Made by a program: the position numbers and the translations under genes. The notes under the pieces were generated by a model that did not search any database, had not been told where the DNA came from, and saw nothing but the letters and a program-made list of their open reading frames with translations. 64,000 nt of DNA from Aselliscus stoliczkanus (taxonomy: Eukaryota > Chordata > Mammalia > Chiroptera > Hipposideridae), in contig CM066738.1 in NCBI GenBank assembly GCA_033961575.1, positions 68,433,478-68,497,477 of the forward strand, read 5' to 3'. Positions 1 to 17,419 of this stretch are shown here, in pieces. Positions within the stretch are counted from its first letter, which is position 1. Each line of letters starts with the position of its first letter.

Positions 1-3743
<3,743 letters not shown>

Positions 3744-3837
3744 CTAATTGAAAGCAGAAACAAACATTCTATTTCCATTCCATGAGTCTATGAGTACCTT
3801 AGTTGATTTCACTCTTTAAAAAAATATGCATATTCTA

Positions 3838-3943
3838 CATCCTCCGCAACTAGACTGAAGAACAAAAGGACAGCAACTTGTCTGTTCCCCTTCCCCGATT
3901 CCCTAATAAAATCTTAAAAAAAAAAATAAAATAAATAAAAATA
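3838..3943 (+). mobile_element. 5'-truncated long-type SINE (tail only)
   Basis: Only the last ~75 bases of the long tRNA-derived SINE (ACTAGACTGAAGAAC ... AATAAAATC) plus an A-rich tail are present. The copy is flanked by an 18-base direct repeat ending TATGCATATTCTA (about 3819-3837 and 3944-3961). The repeat marks a genuine truncated insertion. Confidence 0.9.
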
Positions 3944-4047
3944 AAAAATATGCATATTCTAACGACGTCTTCATTCCTTTTTTAGGTCTTTCAGCAGCTG
4001 ACAGATCTACCCCAAGGCTTTCTCTTTAATTAAGAAAAGAGCACTTG

Positions 4048-4568
4048 AGGGGGTGACCAAGTGGCTCAGTTGGTTAAGAATTAGCTTAAGAGCATGTGGT
4101 CTGAGCAACAGGGGCGCCGGTTCGATTCCCACTTGGGCCAGTGACGCTGTGCCTGAGCTGAGCTGCCACTGAGCAGCCAACACATGGCAAGATGGCTCAG
4201 CTTGTGAGAGCATGTACTCCTAACAACAAGACTGCCTGTTTGAGGGTGGGTTACGCCCGCCTGTAGTTAAGACTGAACTGGGCACCTTGAGCTGAGCTGC
4301 CACCCAGATGGCTCAGTGGATAGAGTCTGCACTCCTAACAACAAGGCTGCTGGTTCGACAGCCGCGTGGAATAGTGGCTACGCCCACCCGCAACCAACAT
4401 TATAACACAGCACCTTGAGCTTAGAGGCCACCAGCTGCCAACAGACATCCAGATGGTGATTGGTGCCCTCCATAACTAAGATAGAAGAACAACAACTTGT
4501 CTGGTCCCCCTCTCCAATTCTCCAACACTGTTCCCCTTCCCCAATTCCCCAATTAAAAAAAAAAAAAA
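4048..4568 (+). mobile_element. SINE with three tRNA-like modules
   Basis: Three successive tRNA-like segments each contain a box-A-like TGGCTCAG...: near 4070, 4194 and 4310. The first has a good box B (GGTTCGATTCC near 4120) and the later ones are degenerate. The tail is the C-rich CAACAACTTGTCTGG...CCCCAATT followed by poly(A). Flanking repeats AAAGAGCACTTGA and AAAGCGCACTTGA are target-site duplications. It is of the same family as the copy at 15.7 kb. Confidence 0.88.
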
Positions 4569-5649
4569 AAGCGCACTTGATTGACCCCTATTGAAGACTG
4601 TCCATATCCTATCCAACTGTTCATTTATTCATTCGGTAGGTATTTATCGAATGCTTGCTGTGGGACAGACATTACACTAGATGTGGGTGAACCTACAAAT
4701 GCAGAGGTAGTCCCTACTCTGGGGAATAACTGTAATTAACCTGTCTACTTATTTGTCTTCACATTTAGTCCTGAGGGATGTGGGAAGTAGTTTTAAGGCT
4801 TAGAAAGTTGAAACATTTATTTCTTTTATTTATGCTGCCTTTAATTTTTGTATGTTTTTAACATTGCAAGACAGTGCAGTTCTAGTATATGAAATCAGAT
4901 CTTCCCATTGGGTTAAATCTAATTACAGAGATGCCGTATTTTTGAGTATCTTCATTATTCTTGTCCATATTCTGAATACTCCCCCTTGTGGTGTCTTGCT
5001 GTACTTGGCCAGGTCCCACTTGCAGTGGTAAAGAGCCCAGCAGAAGTGACACCCATCCCTAAGCCCTGTCCCCTGGGCTCCCCTAGTCTCCCTGCAAGTA
5101 TGGATTTCTGAAGACAGACTCCCTCCATGCTTGAGATGTAGTTTAGGGGAATTACGGGGTATAATTGACCATCCATAGGACAGCCTCAGAGCTAATGGTC
5201 ACTCCTTTAAGTGAAAACTACAAGAGGGAGCAAAGTTCCTGTATTTAAAACCAATTCAGTGTGCATCTTCACCTAGTGAAGAACAAAAATAATTCACCCT
5301 TTTCTGGCATAGTAAGTCCAAAGAAACACCTGGGCACTGACAGTTGCAGCTCCTTTTCTGGGCTTGCCCTCATGGCAGAATCCTGAGGCTTAAGCCAGGT
5401 GGCATTTGCTATGACCCACGTGAGAAAACTGTCAGGGCCCCAGCCTGCCAAATGAACTTTGTGACCCAGACAGAATTTTCTTGCCTGTTTGGGCTTTGCA
5501 GAGCAATTCTGGAACCCTACAACTTCTCAAGAAATGTTGCCACACTTTGACAGACAACAGCATCACCCAGATTTTCTCAAGTCTCAGTTTTAAATAAACT
5601 CTGATCTTTGCAAACATAAACCTAAATCCCAACATTTCCAATTCCTAAC

Positions 5650-5800
5650 TATATTCACTGTGTACCCTTGGGCAAATTACTTAACATTTCTTTGCCTTGG
5701 TGTACTCGTTAGCAAATAAGAATAACAGTAGGAAAGTTTTGTAGTAAATAAGGTAAGCAAGCAAGGCACCTAGCACGTTATTATTAGTATGGCCAATTTC
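5650..5800 (+). repeat. MIR fragment
   Basis: The order CCTTGGGCAAATTACTTAAC, CTTGGTGTACTCGTTAGCAAA and GGCACCTAGCACG follows the core of the mammalian-wide interspersed repeat in plus orientation, degenerate. Confidence 0.7.
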
Positions 5801-6290
5801 CTTTCCCTGGCCTCCAGGGCATAACAAAAAACATTACCAAATCAAGCATCCCAAGTTTGGTAGTGAAATGTTGGCAAAGAGGAAGTCTGATTTAGGAATG
5901 CTTTGTCCATTCCTTCCAGTTCCCCCTATATGTCACACCCACTGACAGCAGTTCATATTTATTCCTATAGTTTACAGCTAATCAAAGTCCTACATAGACC
6001 TGGACTGGGAGCAAATCACTTGAAGGCACTCTAGAATTTCCCATTTTAAGAAGTTTCAGATGCTCTCACTAAATATTAATAGGGAAGCTCAGGAGTGGCA
6101 CCATGATGATGCTGGGTCAACTGAGGATGGAAAGTGCTCTGTACTGGGAGATTGGGGGTGACAACTCCATATTGGCCACTTCATAATTTGTCTAAAGTAT
6201 CCTTTATTCTAAGTTTAAAGTAATTTTAGTGTGGGGGAGACTTAGGGTTAAACAGGTTTTTCTTTTTTTAATTTTTTTTTAAATTAATTT

Positions 6291-6391
6291 ATTTTTTTTG
6301 AGGGCAGTGTCACTGGCCCTCATATGTGGGACCCGAACCAGGGCCTCTGGCTTCCCAAGCCAGCTTAACCACCGCGCAATTCGGCCGGCCC
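6291..6391 (-). mobile_element. Short-type tRNA SINE (head-only)
   Basis: The reverse complement reads as the ~95-base tRNA-derived head (GGGCCGGCCGAATTGCGCGG ... GACACTGCCCTC) followed by poly(A). It abuts a long-type SINE in the same orientation. Confidence 0.9.
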
Positions 6392-6822
6392 ACTTTTTTT
6401 TTTTTTAAAGATTTTATTGGGGCATCAGGGAAGGGGAACAGATAAGTTGCTGTCCTTTTGTTCTTCAGTCTAGTTGTGGAGGACATTGCTTCACTGGCGC
6501 ATGTTGGTATTATCATTGTGCTTTTCCCGGGTGAGGCAGATCAGTCACCCGCCTCTGGACGGCCGCTCACGGTGGCTCTTGGCAGCTCACTCTGGCTGCT
6601 GGCCACTCGCAGTAGTGTGCAGCAACCCACTGCAGCGCTGCTGCAGCCTATGCCATTGGCGACGACTCCCAGCAGCCCAGCTCCAGGTCGAGCTTTTGTT
6701 CACCATCTTAGCTGTAGAGGGCGCAGCGTCACTGGCCCTAATGTGGGATCTGAATCGGGGCCCTGTTGCTCAGAGCTGGCGTCCCAAGTCAACTCTTAAC
6801 CAATGTGCCACTGGGCCAGCCC
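6392..6822 (-). mobile_element. Long-type tRNA SINE
   Basis: The reverse complement has the same tRNA head as the short type, then a ~330-base body rich in GAGCTGGGCTGC and GTGAGC...GCTGGCAGC subrepeats. It ends in the CTTCCC...AATAAAATC tail and A run. Open frames read through this copy are not genes. Confidence 0.92.
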
Positions 6823-7785
6823 TTTTAAATTAACTTTTTAATTGAGTGTCCAGGCCTTAAGAGTATGTTTCAATGAATTTTTATTAAGTAGGTTTTCAAG
6901 GAAAATAAAAATTCTACAAGTACTGTACTAGGATTCTTCAAGGCCAGAGCTGAAACCAACACTTGCTTACTTGACCCACCCCTAACTGGGGTTCTACACC
7001 CAGAGCTTGCTAGGTAGCTAGGGAATCGGGGAGAAACAGAGTCACTGGGTCCCATAGGCACTGCACCAGCTAACTCGCCCCCTGGTCATTCATTACAGAG
7101 TTCATTAGCATCTTGAGCCTCAGTTTCCTTAGCTGTAAATGAAAGTAATGGTTTACCCAGATGTTGAAAGGATTACATGTGATAATGTGTTTTCTAAAGG
7201 GCCTGTAAATGATATTTGGTGTCATTATTCCCAGTGGCCAGGCTGATGAGCCCACCAGGGAAGAACCCAGTTCAAGGGCCTTCCACATTTTCCTCATGAG
7301 AGTTATTTTTAATTTCCTGAAATTCTTTCAGTTTGCTCCCAAAAGGAGGAGGGCTTTCAGTTTTCTAGTCAGGTAATGTCGTCTTCTTGTTAGGAACCCT
7401 GTGTCATGTGGGGTGTAGGTGTGATTGCAACATCAACCAGTCTGGCGACAGGCTGACTACAGCTTTGTGGTCAGCCTGTCATACAGCTCTACTCCAGTTG
7501 CTAACTGGATGCCCAAAGACCACAGTGCTCAGAAGTGAAGAGAATTCCAATAGCTATCTGAAACTCAGTGGCCCCCCTTTATAGGTAGGTATAGGAAGGA
7601 AATATTAGAACTTCTATTTGTATTTTTTAATATAAAAATTGACTGTGGGGAGGAGAAATGCAGAGTTGTTTAATAGGTGTAGAGTTTCAGTTTTGTAAGA
7701 TGGAAAGAATTCTGGAGAATGGATGCCCAACAATGTGAATGTACTCAAAACACTAGTAAACTGTACACATAAAAATGATTAACAT

Positions 7786-7891
7786 GGGGCCAGCCGAGTG
7801 GCGCGGTGGTTAAGCGCTGGCTTAGGAAGCCAGCAGCCCCGGTTCGGGTTCCACATACAAGGGCCAGTGACACTGCCCTCAAAAAAAAAAA
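7786..7891 (+). mobile_element. Short-type tRNA SINE with target-site duplication
   Basis: It has an intact box-A-like TGGCGCGGTGGTTAAG and box-B-like GGTTCGGGTTCC, then GGGCCAGTGACACTGCCCTC and poly(A). It is flanked by AAAAATGATTAACAT and AAAAATGATTAAAAT. Confidence 0.93.
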
Positions 7892-7940
7892 AAAATGATT
7901 AAAATGGTAAATTTTATGTGTATTTTACCACAACTAAAAC

Positions 7941-8389
7941 ACTTTTTTTTTTTTTTAAAGATTTTATTGGGGAATTGGTGGAGGGGAACAGCGTTGGGGA
8001 ATCGGGGAAGGGGAACAGACAAGTTGCTGTCTTCTTGTTCTTCAGTTTAGTTGCGGAGGATGTTGCTTCACTGTTGGTATCGTCATTGCGCTCTTCCCTG
8101 ATGAGGCAGATCGGTCGCTGGCCTCTGGATGTCGCTCACCGCGGCTATTGGCAGCTCACGCTTGGCTGCCAGCCGCTCACGCTGGCTGCGGGCCACTCAC
8201 TGTAGCCTATGGCAGCCCACTGCAGCAGGGACTGCAGCCCACACCATCACCGGGGCTCGCACAGCCCAGCTCCAGGTGGAGCTGTTGTCAGCTGTAGAGG
8301 GCAGTGTCACTGGCCCTCATGTGGGATCCGAACCAGGGCCGCTGGCATCCCAAAACCAGCGCTTAACCAATGCGCCACTCGGCCAGCCC
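7941..8389 (-). mobile_element. Long-type tRNA SINE (downstream member of a dimer)
   Basis: Full-length long-type SINE on the minus strand, with poly(A) at the left and the tRNA head ending near 8389. It is immediately followed by another copy in the same orientation. Together they are flanked by CTAAAACA repeats (around 7935 and 8869). Confidence 0.92.
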
Positions 8390-8390
8390 T

Positions 8391-8866
8391 GTTTTTTGGG
8401 TTTTTTTTTTGTTTTTTTTTAAAGATTTCATTGGGGAATCAAGGAAGGGGGACAGACAAGTTGCTGTCCTTTTGTTCTTCAGTCTAGTTGTAGAGGACGT
8501 CGCTTCACTGGTCCATGTTGGTGTTGTGATCATTGCTCTCTTCCTGGGTGAGGCAGTTGCTTGTTGGCTATTGGATGGCCACTCCGGGTGGCTCACTACA
8601 GCTCACACTGGCTGCCAGCCTCTCACGCTGGCTGCCGGCCACTCACGGTAGCTTACCGCAGCCTCACTGCAGCAGGGGCTGCAGCTTACCGCACGCTGTC
8701 GCTGGAGACTCATGGCCCCCCAGCTCCAGGTTGAGCTGTTGTTCACCATCTTAGCTGTAGAGGGCGCAGCATCACTGGACCATGTGGGATCCGAACTGGT
8801 GGCCCTGCTGCTCAGAGCTCGCGCTCCCAAGCCAACTCTTAACCAACGTACCACTTGGCGGGCCCA
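8391..8866 (-). mobile_element. Long-type tRNA SINE (upstream member of a dimer)
   Basis: Second long-type SINE in the same orientation; its poly(A) tail borders the head of the neighbouring copy. The arrangement fits one copy having inserted into the A tail of the other. Confidence 0.92.
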
Positions 8867-8879
8867 GCTAAAACATTTT

Positions 8880-10348
<1,469 letters not shown>

Positions 10349-10783
10349 TTACAGTGTATCTGCATCTGCATGAGTTCACCAATTTTTCATGTCTCTTAAA
10401 TAGAGGCTTAATTGTTCTTTTTAGCATCAAACCCTGAAACCAGATCATAATAAACTAGCTGTCAGCTGCCACATGGACCCAGCTGCCACAAAAATGATAC
10501 CTTCTGTTCCTCACTGCTGAGTTCCTAGACAAGTTCAGAGTTCATTTAACCTCATTCTTGCCATTTTCCTCAAGGCCTGTTTTCATTTATCTATTTTTTC
10601 CCCCTTTCACTTAAAATCTAAGTGTGTTTGTATTAGAGAAAATTTGGAATTTTCTTCACAGTTTAGGTTAAATGCCCAACTGAGAACCTCAAACACAGCG
10701 AACAATTTTCCTTTCTTTCAGCTTTAATATCTTCCCAGGAGGCATCAAACCTAAAAAGTATCTCATATAATACAAGAGTCTGT

Positions 10784-11235
10784 TTTTTTTGGTTTTTTTT
10801 TTAAGATTTTATTCGAGAATTGAGGGAGGGGAGCAGTGTTGGGGAATCATGGACAAGTTGCTGTCCTTTTGTTCTTCAATCTAGCTGTGGAGGATGTCAC
10901 TTCACTGGCCCATGTTAGTGTTGTGATCATTGCACTCTTTCTGGGTGAGACAGGTGCTCGCCGGCCATTGACAGCCTCTCACTGTGGCTCATGGAAGCTC
11001 ACACCTGCTGCCAGCCACTCACAGTAGCTTACAGCAGCCCACTGCAGTGGGAGCTGCACCGTACACTGTGTTGGTGACTCACGGCAGCCCAGCTGCAGGT
11101 CAAGCTGTTGTTCACCATCTTAGCTGTAGAAGGTGCAGTGTCCCTGGCCCTCATGTGGGATCCGAATTGGGGCCCTGTTGCTCAGAGCTGGCATCCCAGG
11201 CCAACTCTTAACCAACGCACCACTCGGCTGGCCCT
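10784..11235 (-). mobile_element. Long-type tRNA SINE in CLUL1 intron 2
   Basis: On the minus strand the tRNA head starts near 11235 and the body and AATAAAATC-like tail run to a T-rich end at 10784. The sequence is more diverged than other copies, with short imperfect flanking repeats (CAAGA). Confidence 0.9.
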
Positions 11236-11833
11236 GCAAGATTCGTTAATAGCCTACTGGACATCTTACACACCTTTAATAAACGCTTAATGAGTAAAAA
11301 TTCATTGTCATTCTCTTTTCACAATAGCACTTGTGGCTTCCTAAGGAACTTATTCTTGCCTCCAAATTTAATTATAGACCTTCAAAAAGCTACATTTTAA
11401 CTAACTTATTTTTCTAAGTGTTAAATACCCAAAGTATATACTATCAAGCAAAGGTCAGAAGTTAATAAGCACAGACCAACTAGATTCAATGTCATTATAA
11501 CCTATTCTTTCACTATCTCAAGAAACTGCACAGATTACTTTAATTGTTTAAATTTTTCAAATGCTAGAAAAGAATTTCGCTGTTCATTAAAATTGTGCTT
11601 AGAGGACACCAAACATCTGGATGACACCAAGAAATGCAGTCAAAAAGTTGGCAAATTTTATCTGTGTGATAGCAAACATCTGGATATGCGAACATTCTCA
11701 GATAGTGGGTTGGAATTTTCTATTTTTACCCAGATGTTTGGCATCACATCTACTTGGTTTAAGTGCATAGAGAATGTCTCACTGTGAAACTAGGGGGCCA
11801 TAATGAATGCTGTTATCTTTCAACTGTAAATCA

Positions 11834-12109
<276 letters not shown>

Positions 12110-12118
12110 TTATGACTT

Positions 12119-12248
12119 TATTTATTTATTTAATTTTATTTTTTTTAGAGGGCAGTGTCACTGGCCCTCATATGTAGAATGTGGGATCCGAACCGGGGCC
12201 ACTGGAGTCCCAAGCCAGCTCTTAACCACCACACCACTCGGCCGGCCC
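12119..12248 (-). mobile_element. Short-type tRNA SINE just upstream of CLUL1 exon 2
   Basis: Short head-only SINE on the minus strand, ending in an A/T-rich tail. It is flanked by the 12-base duplication TCTTTATGACTT (12107-12118 and 12249-12260). It lies about 100 bases upstream of the exon 2 acceptor. Confidence 0.93.
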
Positions 12249-12260
12249 TCTTTATGACTT

Positions 12261-15200
12261 CAGACAATTCGTGCTAATAGTCCTGGGACATAAGGAAATC
12301 TGGAATATAATTTTTTTTTTTTTTTAAAAGACAACCCAAGTCTATTTTGTTTACATTCTTTATGACAGTTAAATAAGGTCATCATTTGAAGTACTTGAAA
12401 TCTGAGTTAACAAATGTGGCTCACAAGCCCCTAGAATCCAAACTTAATTTTATTTCCTTCTCAACAGTGAATATCCCCAAACACAGGATTAGCTAAAATA
12501 TATCAAGAGAGATATTTCTTCCTCCAATTCTGAATCCTCAAGTGACTTTTCACCTAGATGGTTAGCTAGTTATTATTTTGCAACTTATTTTTTTTTTTTA
12601 TGAAAGCAAAACAGCCTCACATATTTTTCTCCTACTCCTTATAAAACCCATCAAGATACATGAATAGAGAACCGTTAAATTTTTTCCTCTCAGATAATGA
12701 ATTTCCTTTTAATTTTAATTTGACGTATATTATCTATAAACATTCCAAATGAAAATGTTTAAAATTTTACTAAGAAAAGTCAAATGAATTAAAAGAGCTG
12801 TATGCTATAATAAAATTAAACATGTAAAATGTTAGATTATCTTAACTCCTCCCAAAAAGCATATTTATCTACTTTATGTATACTTGCGTTCTTGGGGAAA
12901 AAAACTCCATTATTTAATCAACATTTGGAATGTCTTTTTAATATAATAATAAAATAACATTGGCATTAGTGGTTACGAAGTTATCACATTTTATATACAT
13001 CTATCATTCGAACTAACTCCTCTTTTTTTATGAAGACCCTATTTCCCAAATGAATCTTTTCAATATATTTACCACTAACTGCAATATCTCTCCAGTGAGG
13101 TTACCACCACCTTCTGAAAGGAACTTCACTTTTCTCTTATTTAATTTTCATCTGAGACTTAATTAGCCTTGTGTTAATTTGATGACACAGTTCTTAATCC
13201 TATTAACCTAACATTTTGAGATTAAGAGTATGGTTTAAAATTTGGTAGTGTTTAGAAAGAAACACTAGAGGGCAGGCCGTGCACATGATCAGGAAATATG
13301 ACCTTGAGTTACTTTATTTTATGGAAATATGTTTTGACTGGACTCATTAGCATCTTAAAATATTTTTTTAATTTAAAATTTATGATATGTGTATTCCTAT
13401 ATAGGCAAAAACTTCTTTGATTGGAAACATAAGCAACAATATGAAATAGAGTATGTAAACTCTTAGATAAAACATTTTGAAGATTAAGTAGTTTGGCATT
13501 GTAGTTTTACTATATGCAAACACATTTTCACTAGATAAAGTGATAAAATTTAGCATATAGAAATGCAATAGATGAATATTTCAGGCTCACTACAATTTGA
13601 TAATTTATTAGCTGAACTGAAAATGTGGCCCCCTAATGATTCATTTGAAAACAACTTAGCTGTTAGTCACCATAGCCAGGTATAGAATCTACATGATGGT
13701 TCTCTCTGGTTACTGAAATTTGACAATCATCTTGGCTCCCCTTTGAAGGTTTTGAAAGATTATCCAGTTAATACTTAGTATGTGATCAGTACTTCCTAAG
13801 TAATTCAGATTGACAGTTCCGAACTGGTCCACCTGCTTTTTGAGGGCCCTTAGAAGTTGGTCCTTGTGTTTGAGCAGCCAGTAGTCTGGAGTTTATGTCT
13901 ATTTCATTTGGGCACTGGGATGGGCAATTATAGGACATGTTCAAAGTCTAGCCCATATTCCATTTCAGCTTTCTTGATTACCCACTAATTCTCTGTTTTA
14001 GTTGCAAACCTCTTGGTGCTGTTGCTCAAAGCAAAACTTGAACTATTATTTTAAGTAGCCTACCACCACTTTTGATCAACTTAATAAACAGATAAGTCCT
14101 ATCCTGAGAGGTGATGAGATGGCCAATGGAGGAATCAGCATTTTTGGTATTTTTCTCAGGAAGAGAGAACACTGTTCTAAAAAAGTCAGTCATAGGAAAT
14201 TGTGCAGTGCTACTCTGATCCTGACAGCCCTTGCTAAGTAGTTGGCTTTTGTCCAAGTTTGGGCCCATTTGAGGTCATTCATGGTTGACATCTGCATGCT
14301 GTTTTTCAACAAACCCAAATTTTGTTGAAAGTGAAACCTGTTGTTGAGGAAGCCCAGTGGCTCATCCTCTACTGACAGGCTGATTTTTTCTATACCCCAT
14401 GTTTACCCTTTAAGTGTAATTTCTGAGAACAGAACTTTATTGCTAAGTAGTACTAATTACTTTTAAAATATCTTGAAGCTTCCAAAAAGAAATAATGTTT
14501 TCCTCTAATTATTTCATATATTTTCACAGCTGCCATTTTGTTCTTAAGATTAAGCAATACTTCATAAAAATCCAGTTACTTTCACAATTATGACATCATT
14601 ATGTTCAAGATTTAAGAGGATTATAAAATATTATAAATATCTAGTTGGTAACTAAGGAGACCTAGAAGCAAAGTCATTGTAGTTAAGAAAGGCAGCAAGA
14701 AAATGCATTTGGAATCAATCAAGAAATAGAAGGCAGATGGCCTTCAAAATGTCAGGCTAAATTGTTAAGTTCGGGCTTGACCAGAGTTTCTTAGATGTGT
14801 GGCATAATGGGCTTACTAATAAGTCACCCATGATTCCTTTCCACCCCCCACCCCTTCCACCATTGACCTAGCCAGACAACCTCTGGGCTTCTCATTGGAA
14901 CACCTGCTTGGCAGAGAGCAGACCAGGAAGCTTGCACCATTTGTGCTGTTTCCAGGACACAATGTCAGTGGTCCCTTGGAGTTGTGAGCCCAGGAGCCCT
15001 GTATGTATCCTGTAGACAAGCTGGAATTTGCTATCTTGCACCAGTAAGGTCAGAGAAGGAAGGAAAGAGAGCAAATCCCTAACGAATTCTCCACGACAGT
15101 TGAGACCCATGGTAATGGATTCTCCCATGAGTCAAATAACTTACTGCTGCTTGGGAGGGTGAGAGACAGGAGTGCTACTCTAATAGAAGTCCCTCCACAG

Positions 15201-15340
15201 TATGAGGTAGCAGTTCCCCTCCCCCGACCCCATAAAAAACAAAAGGAGGGAACCCATAAGAGAAGTAAAACAAAAGACAAAAACTTAAGACTCAAATAAA
15301 TTATTCATGTAGATTATAATAGTAATTTATTTTATTAGAT
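12261..15340. other. Unassigned A+T-rich sequence upstream of CLUL1 exon 2
   Basis: No coding sequence with a recognisable family was found. The stretch should contain CLUL1 intron 1 and perhaps its non-coding first exon and promoter, but nothing in the bases lets me place them. Confidence 0.4.
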
Positions 15341-15342
15341 CT

Positions 15343-15429
15343 CCTTCCTTCCTTCCTTCCTCCCTTCCTTCCTTCCTTCCTTCCTTCCTTCCTTCCTTCC
15401 TTCCTTCCTTCCTTCCTTCCCTCCTTCCC
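15343..15429. repeat. (TTCC)n microsatellite
   Basis: About 20 tandem TTCC units with three C-for-T interruptions. Confidence 0.98.
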
Positions 15430-15679
15430 TAGTTTTTTATTTTCATTCATTCAGCCATTTAACAAACTTAAAGGGCATGATTCACCTTAAAAAGCAAAAT
15501 TTTAGAAGTGAACTGTCAATTCTCTTATAAAAATTATCCTCTTTGCAGGCCAAAGTTGGCTAGCTCACTGATAGAAAGAGGACCAACGGTGAAATATAAA
15601 GATCACTAATTTAAGAGATCAGATCCCATAAAAACCCCTGCCATGCTGTGCACTCTGGTACTGTGTCATCATTTAAAAA

Positions 15680-16196
15680 TGATGGCTGAATGGCTCAGTT
15701 GGTTAATAAATAGCTTAAGAGCACGAACTCTGGGCAACAGGGCCACTGGTTCGATTCCCACTTGGACCAGTGATGCTGTGCCTGAGCTGAGCTGCTACTG
15801 AATTGCCAACAGGTGGCAGGATGGCTCAGCTGGTCAGAGCACAGGCCCCTAACAAGAAGGCTGCCTGATCGATGGTGGGCTATGCCCGCCTGCAACTAAG
15901 ACTGAACTGGGCACCTTGAGCTGAGCTGCCATCCAGATAGCTCAGTGGATAGAGCATGAGCTCTTAACAACAAGGCTGCCGGTTCAACTCCCACATGGGA
16001 TGGTGGTTATGCCCACCCGCAACTAAGATTGAATTCAGCACCTTGAGTTCAGAGTCCACAAGCTGCCAACAGGCAGCCAGATGGTGACTGGCACCCTCCA
16101 CAACCAAGATTGAGGAACAACAATTGGCTGGTCCCCCTCCCCAATTCCCCAACACTGTTTTCCCTTCCCCCAATTCACCCTTTTATTTTTTTAAAG
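15680..16196 (+). mobile_element. SINE with three tRNA-like modules
   Basis: Second copy of the three-module SINE. TGGCTCAG-like boxes lie near 15691, 15822 and 15938, with box-B-like GGTTCGATTCC near 15748 and GGTTCAACTCC near 15981. It has the shared C-rich tail CAACAATTGGCTGGTCCCC and a degenerate terminal A/T tract. Confidence 0.88.
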
Positions 16197-16329
16197 AGAA
16201 CTAATTGGAAGAAATAATCTCAACTGTTACTCCCAGCTCTAAAGTTCTGTGATTATTCTCACAAATTTCATCATAGTTTAAGTGTAGTAGTAAATGAGTT
16301 GAATTGATCTGTAAAATAAAATATTACTT

Positions 16330-16790
16330 GGGGCCAGCCGAGTGGTGCATTGGTTAAGAGCTGGTTTGGGGCACCAACGGCCCTGGTTCAGATCCCATGT
16401 ATGAGGGCCAGTGACACTGCCCTCTACAGATAAGATGGTGAACAACAACTCCACCTGGAGCTGGGCTGCTGTGAGTTCCTGGGGACAGCATAGCTGCAGC
16501 GCCTGCTGCAGTGGGCTGCCGTATGCTACAGTGAGTGACTGGCAGCCAGCGTGAGAGGCCAGCAGCCGGTGTGAGCTGCCAAAAGCCTCTGTGAGCGGCT
16601 GCCCAGAGGCCGGCGACCAATCTGCCTCACCCGAGAAGAGCGCAATGATGATACCAACATGGGCCAGTGAAGCAATGTCCTCCACAACTAGACTAAAGAA
16701 CAAAAGGACAGCAACTTGCCTGTTCCCCTTCCCTGGTTTTCTAATGCTGTTCCCCGTCCCCAATTCCCCAATAAAATCTTTAAAAAAAAA
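16330..16790 (+). mobile_element. Long-type tRNA SINE
   Basis: Starts GGGGCCAGCCGAGTGG, has box-B-like GGTTCAGATCC, the ~330-base body, and ends AATAAAATC with poly(A). Reading frames on either strand here are SINE-derived. Confidence 0.92.
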
Positions 16791-17419
16791 AATTACAGAT
16801 ACTTTATCTTTTTTATAGAGCTGCTGAACAGGTCAGGTTAGTTAATACAAATGAAAATGTTTATTGAGCCATAGACCACAATGTAATTGGAAGGTAGACC
16901 AACAACCTCTTTAAAAAATTCTGACTAAACTAAAATTATTATTTTAGGCTCATGTAACATAGGTAGCAAAAGTAGGCATTGAATTCAGACTTCAAAATTT
17001 TTCATGAAAAAGATGTGCTTGAATACAATGTGAGGAAATTATATCCCACTTAACCTCATCATAAAATCAGAATTTATCTATATAGACCAGCATCACATAA
17101 ATTTAATTATTGATCAGGATGTATATAAATACCAAATAGACTCTAAAATTTTCATTACACATGACACATGACTTCTCTAGCTTTCAAAAGCTAATTCAGT
17201 GACTGTATTTTGGGCACCTAGTATGTTCCACATACTGAGGATATGACACTAGCCAAACAGATGCTTGCTCTCAGCTCTCTGGGAGCTCATGTTGCATTCC
17301 AGTGGGAGGGAGGTAATTTGGAAGGGGAGGGTCTCCTTTGGAAGGTTCTGCAGCTGAGGAAGGCTGTCTGAGCAGGGGACCTCTAGCTACGTAATAGCTA
17401 ACACTATCCCTGAAAGCAG

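Noticed and set aside
4048..4150. Possible true tRNA genes (box A and B present)
   Set aside because: The segments cannot form a full acceptor stem, are followed by SINE body and poly(A), and recur with target-site duplications.
6458..6833. Open frames of 113-119 codons, and similar ones at 8129, 16278, 22744, 29986 and 32480
   Set aside because: All are translations of the long-type SINE on its non-transcribed strand; near-identical peptides recur at every copy.
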